From an uncultured Eubacteriales bacterium (GTDB lineage: Bacteria > Bacillota_A > Clostridia > Christensenellales > Aristaeellaceae): a DNA stretch of 13,461 nt. Of the stretch, positions 10,975-13,461 are shown piece by piece. Below the pieces are notes generated by a model that ran no database searches, was not told the DNA's origin, and was given only the letters and a program-made list of their open reading frames with translations. The first letter of the stretch is position 1, and each line of letters opens with the position of its first letter. The stretch spans positions 1 through 13,461 of the forward strand of contig CACXEB010000468.1 in assembly GCA_902766515.1 (NCBI GenBank). The letters are read 5' to 3'. A program made the translations under genes and the position numbers.

Positions 10975-13461
10975 TCAGTAGTAGAGGTTGCCGAACCAGT
11001 TCATGGCGTTCAGCCAGCCGGTGCGGACCATGAGGCCGGAGGCGTAGGGGAAGAAGGCGATGAACAGGGCGGCGACGATCAGCAGGTACGCGCCGACGCC
11101 CAGCAGGCAGAGCCAGTCCGCGCGCTGCGCGGCACCCTCCGGGGAGGTCCCGCTGCGCAGGGCCCTTGCCGCCGCGCGGTCGGTCAGCCAATCAGTCAGG
11201 TACTCGCAGACGAGGCCGGTGGCCAGGATGATGAACGGTACGGACGGGAAGTAATGATAGATGTAGGTGCCGCGGGGCACGAGGGTCCAGGGCAGGTACT
11301 GGGCGGCGAAGGCAATCACCAGCAGCGCGGGCCGCAGGTCGTGCTGTCCCCTGGGCGAGAGCGCCGTGGCGGGCGCGTCCTTGGAATAGCCTTTGATCAT
11401 GCCGCCGGCCTGCTTCCAGAGGAAGGCCGCGAGGACCGCCAGCATGGCCGCGAATCCCACCCACCAGACGCCGATGTTGCCGAAGGCGAGGATGCTGGAG
11501 GCATAGCCGGCCGGCTCATACCGGTCCGCTGCGTAGTACATGGGCTTCATGACGGCGAAGGGCCACTCGTACCAAGGGGAATAATAGGGATGGTCCATGC
11601 CGAGGCCGGGCGCCGAGTGGTAGGACAGCATGCCCTGGGCAGCCTGCACGATCTTTTCGAGGGAGACGCCGCCGCTGGGCGCGAAGTAGGGAATATAGGA
11701 AAGGTAGTAGATCAGCGCCGGCACGGCCACGAAGAAGATCAGGCAGCCGGCGGCGGTGAGGAAGAGCCGCTTCATGCCCTCGTTCCGGGCGGCCTGGACC
11801 CGTTCGTCAGCGGGATCCTTCTCTTTCCTGGCCTGCCGGATGGCGATGATCCGGCGGGCGATGCTCACGAAGAAGAGGATGGCGAGGCCGACGCCCGCGT
11901 AGCAGCCCGTCCACTTGCTGGCGACCGCCAGGCCCATCATGAGGCCGGAAAGGCCGAGGGGAATGTACGATTTGATCCAGTCGGACCCGAAGACATCGGT
12001 GTACATCCAGCGGAACATGAAGTAGTAGCTCCAGATGATGAACAGCACGGCGTAGCTGTCGATGGTCGCCAGGCGCGTCTGGGTGTAGTGCAGGGTGTCC
12101 AGCGCGAGCATCAGCACGCACAGGACGGCAAAGCGCCGCTTTTTGAACAGCAGCCGCGCGGTCAGGTACAGGCCGGGCAGCATCAGCACGCCCGCCAGGG
12201 TGCCGGCGAAGCGCCAGCCGAAGGGCGTCATGCCGAACAGGGCCACGCACCAGCTCATCATGACCTTGCCCAGGGGCGGATGGGTCGTCTCGTAGGGGTA
12301 CATGCCCATCAGGTGCTCGTAGGCTGTCCGCGCATGGTAGATCTCGTCGAAGTACATGCTGTTGAACCAGCCGGGTTCGCCTTCGAGGGTATGCTGTTCA
12401 TCGCACAGCGCCCCCGCGTCGTAGCCCATGCTGCTGACCGCGCCCGCCACGGGGATCACCTCGCCCTCGGGCGTGCGGAACAGCACCTCCATCAGCGTCA
12501 GACCGACGTCCTGCGAGGTCAGGCGGACGTAGCGGCCGCTCATGTCCAGCCCCTTGCCGCCCCGGAAGGTGCGCACATAGTTCCACTGGAACAGGCCGCC
12601 GATATCCATGGTGCAGTCATAGGTGTTCGTCCAGGCGACACCGTCATCGCTCGTCTCCACGGTGAACGCCGTGTTGGTTTCATGCACGCTGCCCATGTAG
12701 AGCATGCGGAACGCGTCCCGCCTTTCCCCGAGATCGAAGGTGACAGCCTCCCTCACGAGGATGTAGGGCTCCTGGGCGAACGCTTCGGCTTCGTCCTCCG
12801 TGTCCGGATCCCAGTTGTCGGGGTCAAAGCTGTCCGGATCCCCGCCATCCGGGAGTTCGTCGTCCGGAACTTCGTCGTCTGGTACTTCGCTGTCCAGGAC
12901 TTCTCCTTTCGGGACTTCACCGTTCATGAATTCGCTGTCCGGGACGCTGCTGTCCAGCGCTTCGCTGTCCAGGACTGCGCCGTCCGGGCTTTCGCCGCCT
13001 GCCGGCGCCGTTTCTTCCGGGGGTTTGTAGTCCGGGTTGGGCACGTAGTGCGCGTGGAGCTCGTAGCCGGTCTGCGGGGAGGTGAAGCTGCCGAGGTGCC
13101 AGAAGGCCGCGGCGGCATAGACCAGCGTCACGGCAAGGATGATGATCAGGTCCTTCCGGTCCGGGCGGCGGAGGGGCGCATGGCCATACAGCTCTTCCCG
13201 CGCGGCCGTTTCGGCATAGCTCACGCGGTCCCTGGCGGGCTGCGCCGCGGGCCGGGCAGCGGGCTGGACGGGCCTGACGGCCAGGCGCAGCGGCGCGTAG
13301 TCTGCGTCGGCGCTTGCGAGGCCCACCCAGGCGGTCACGCTGAAGGCGAGGGTGTTGAGGATCGCGGAGAGGTATTCAAAGACGGCCATGTCGCTCGAAT
13401 GGCCCTGGTAGGTCAGGTGGCCGTCGGCGCCGCCGATCCGCAGGTTGCGGGAAAGCACGCA
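10975..13461 (-). CDS. PMT-family membrane glycosyltransferase (GT39-like) with acidic repeat and discoidin-like insert, 5' end cut by window edge
   Basis: At least 828 residues are visible and the frame is open at base 13461; a GTG at 13458 is only a formal start. Residue numbers count from it. Family enzymes transfer a sugar from a lipid-phosphate carrier to proteins or glycans on the outer face of the membrane. Key motifs are FDE in MYFDEIYHARTAYE (Asp371-Glu372, the catalytic acidic pair in the first outer loop), THPPLGK (392-398) and RLATIDSY (462-469), followed by many membrane helices to the C-terminus. Between the helix at about 102-122 and the FDE motif lie an acidic pentapeptide repeat (156-220) and a beta-rich discoidin-like segment (about 235-345: FTVETSDDGVAWTN, GRYVRLTSQDVG). 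Residues 1-100 include another hydrophobic stretch (about 25-48) and a P/A/R-rich linker, suggesting a further N-terminal domain outside the window. The MFS gene follows after 37 bases. Confidence 0.93.
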   Translation of the reverse strand, partial: CVLSRNLRIGGADGHLTYQGHSSDMAVFEYLSAILNTLAFSVTAWVGLASADADYAPLRLAVRPVQPAARPAAQPARDRVSYAETAAREELYGHAPLRRPDRKDLIIILAVTLVYAAAAFWHLGSFTSPQTGYELHAHYVPNPDYKPPEETAPAGGESPDGAVLDSEALDSSVPDSEFMNGEVPKGEVLDSEVPDDEVPDDELPDGGDPDSFDPDNWDPDTEDEAEAFAQEPYILVREAVTFDLGERRDAFRMLYMGSVHETNTAFTVETSDDGVAWTNTYDCTMDIGGLFQWNYVRTFRGGKGLDMSGRYVRLTSQDVGLTLMEVLFRTPEGEVIPVAGAVSSMGYDAGALCDEQHTLEGEPGWFNSMYFDEIYHARTAYEHLMGMYPYETTHPPLGKVMMSWCVALFGMTPFGWRFAGTLAGVLMLPGLYLTARLLFKKRRFAVLCVLMLALDTLHYTQTRLATIDSYAVLFIIWSYYFMFRWMYTDVFGSDWIKSYIPLGLSGLMMGLAVASKWTGCYAGVGLAILFFVSIARRIIAIRQARKEKDPADERVQAARNEGMKRLFLTAAGCLIFFVAVPALIYYLSYIPYFAPSGGVSLEKIVQAAQGMLSYHSAPGLGMDHPYYSPWYEWPFAVMKPMYYAADRYEPAGYASSILAFGNIGVWWVGFAAMLAVLAAFLWKQAGGMIKGYSKDAPATALSPRGQHDLRPALLVIAFAAQYLPWTLVPRGTYIYHYFPSVPFIILATGLVCEYLTDWLTDRAAARALRSGTSPEGAAQRADWLCLLGVGAYLLIVAALFIAFFPYASGLMVRTGWLNAMNWFGNLYY
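12799..12993 (-). repeat. 15-bp tandem repeat coding for 13 acidic pentapeptides
   Basis: Thirteen 15-base units lie in frame within the glycosyltransferase gene. In order they encode ESPDG, AVLDS, EALDS, SVPDS, EFMNG, EVPKG, EVLDS, EVPDD, EVPDD, ELPDG, GDPDS, FDPDN and WDPDT. The consensus is E-V-P-D-S/D. At DNA level the core GAAGTCC.GGACAGC recurs with several silent or single changes, and the repeats toward the 3' end of the array (lower coordinates) drift toward x-D-P-D-x. It forms a flexible, strongly acidic outer-loop segment that could bind cations or act as a spacer. Confidence 0.9.

Noticed and set aside
12799..12993. Tandem repeat considered as a CRISPR array
   Set aside because: Units are 15 bp, contiguous without spacers, and in frame with a clear protein repeat.
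12800..13030. Ser/Gly-rich plus-strand open frame
   Set aside because: It is the reverse reading of the 15-bp pentapeptide repeat in the glycosyltransferase gene.

Overview
The window (13,461 bases, GC-rich) looks like chromosomal DNA of a spore-forming-lineage Firmicute, most likely a high-GC member of class Clostridia. The evidence is a typical clostridial RpoB N-terminus, a SpoIIE/RsbU-type phosphatase with a LytS-like membrane domain, strong Shine-Dalgarno sequences and two clear sigma-A-type promoters. I cannot place it more precisely. There are no tRNA, rRNA, CRISPR, phage or insertion-sequence signals.

Layout. (1) Bases 1-1347, minus strand: the first 449 codons of rpoB, running off the left edge. 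It has its own strong promoter (1470-1498) and an approximately 116-base leader with two small hairpins. The ribosomal protein gene that usually precedes rpoB (rplL) is not there. (2) Divergent from it, 1749-3845, plus strand: a membrane-anchored PP2C-type phosphatase with a 5TM-LYT sensor, an extracytoplasmic region and a HAMP-like linker. It is the only plus-strand gene. Its leader is long, GC-rich and potentially structured. (3) Bases 3865-9631, minus strand: a tightly packed set of five genes behind one clear promoter (9683-9711). In transcription order these are a Cof-type HAD phosphatase, a MATE efflux transporter (GTG start overlapping the HAD stop), two exported proteins of unknown function that look like distant paralogues, and a cytoplasmic XRE-family regulator with a catalytically degenerate S24/LexA-like C-terminal domain. 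Gaps are -2, 41, 62 and 13 bases, so co-transcription is likely. (4) Bases 9744-13461, minus strand: a large PMT-family (GT39-like) membrane glycosyltransferase, cut by the right edge, followed after 37 bases by an MFS transporter. The glycosyltransferase carries an acidic pentapeptide repeat and a discoidin-like insert in its first extracytoplasmic loop. A perfect 10-bp hairpin covers the MFS stop codon and separates this unit from the HAD promoter.

How the parts may work together. Apart from rpoB and the HAD phosphatase, every gene acts at or near the cell envelope or regulates transcription: a membrane sensor phosphatase, two transporters, two exported proteins, a cell-surface glycosyltransferase and a DNA-binding regulator. 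The most unusual items are the exported-paralogue pair coupled to a pseudo-S24 regulator, and the modified PMT enzyme. No recognised defence, toxin-antitoxin or biosynthetic system is present. The only gene-free stretch over 300 bases is 1348-1748, which holds the divergent promoters and leaders.
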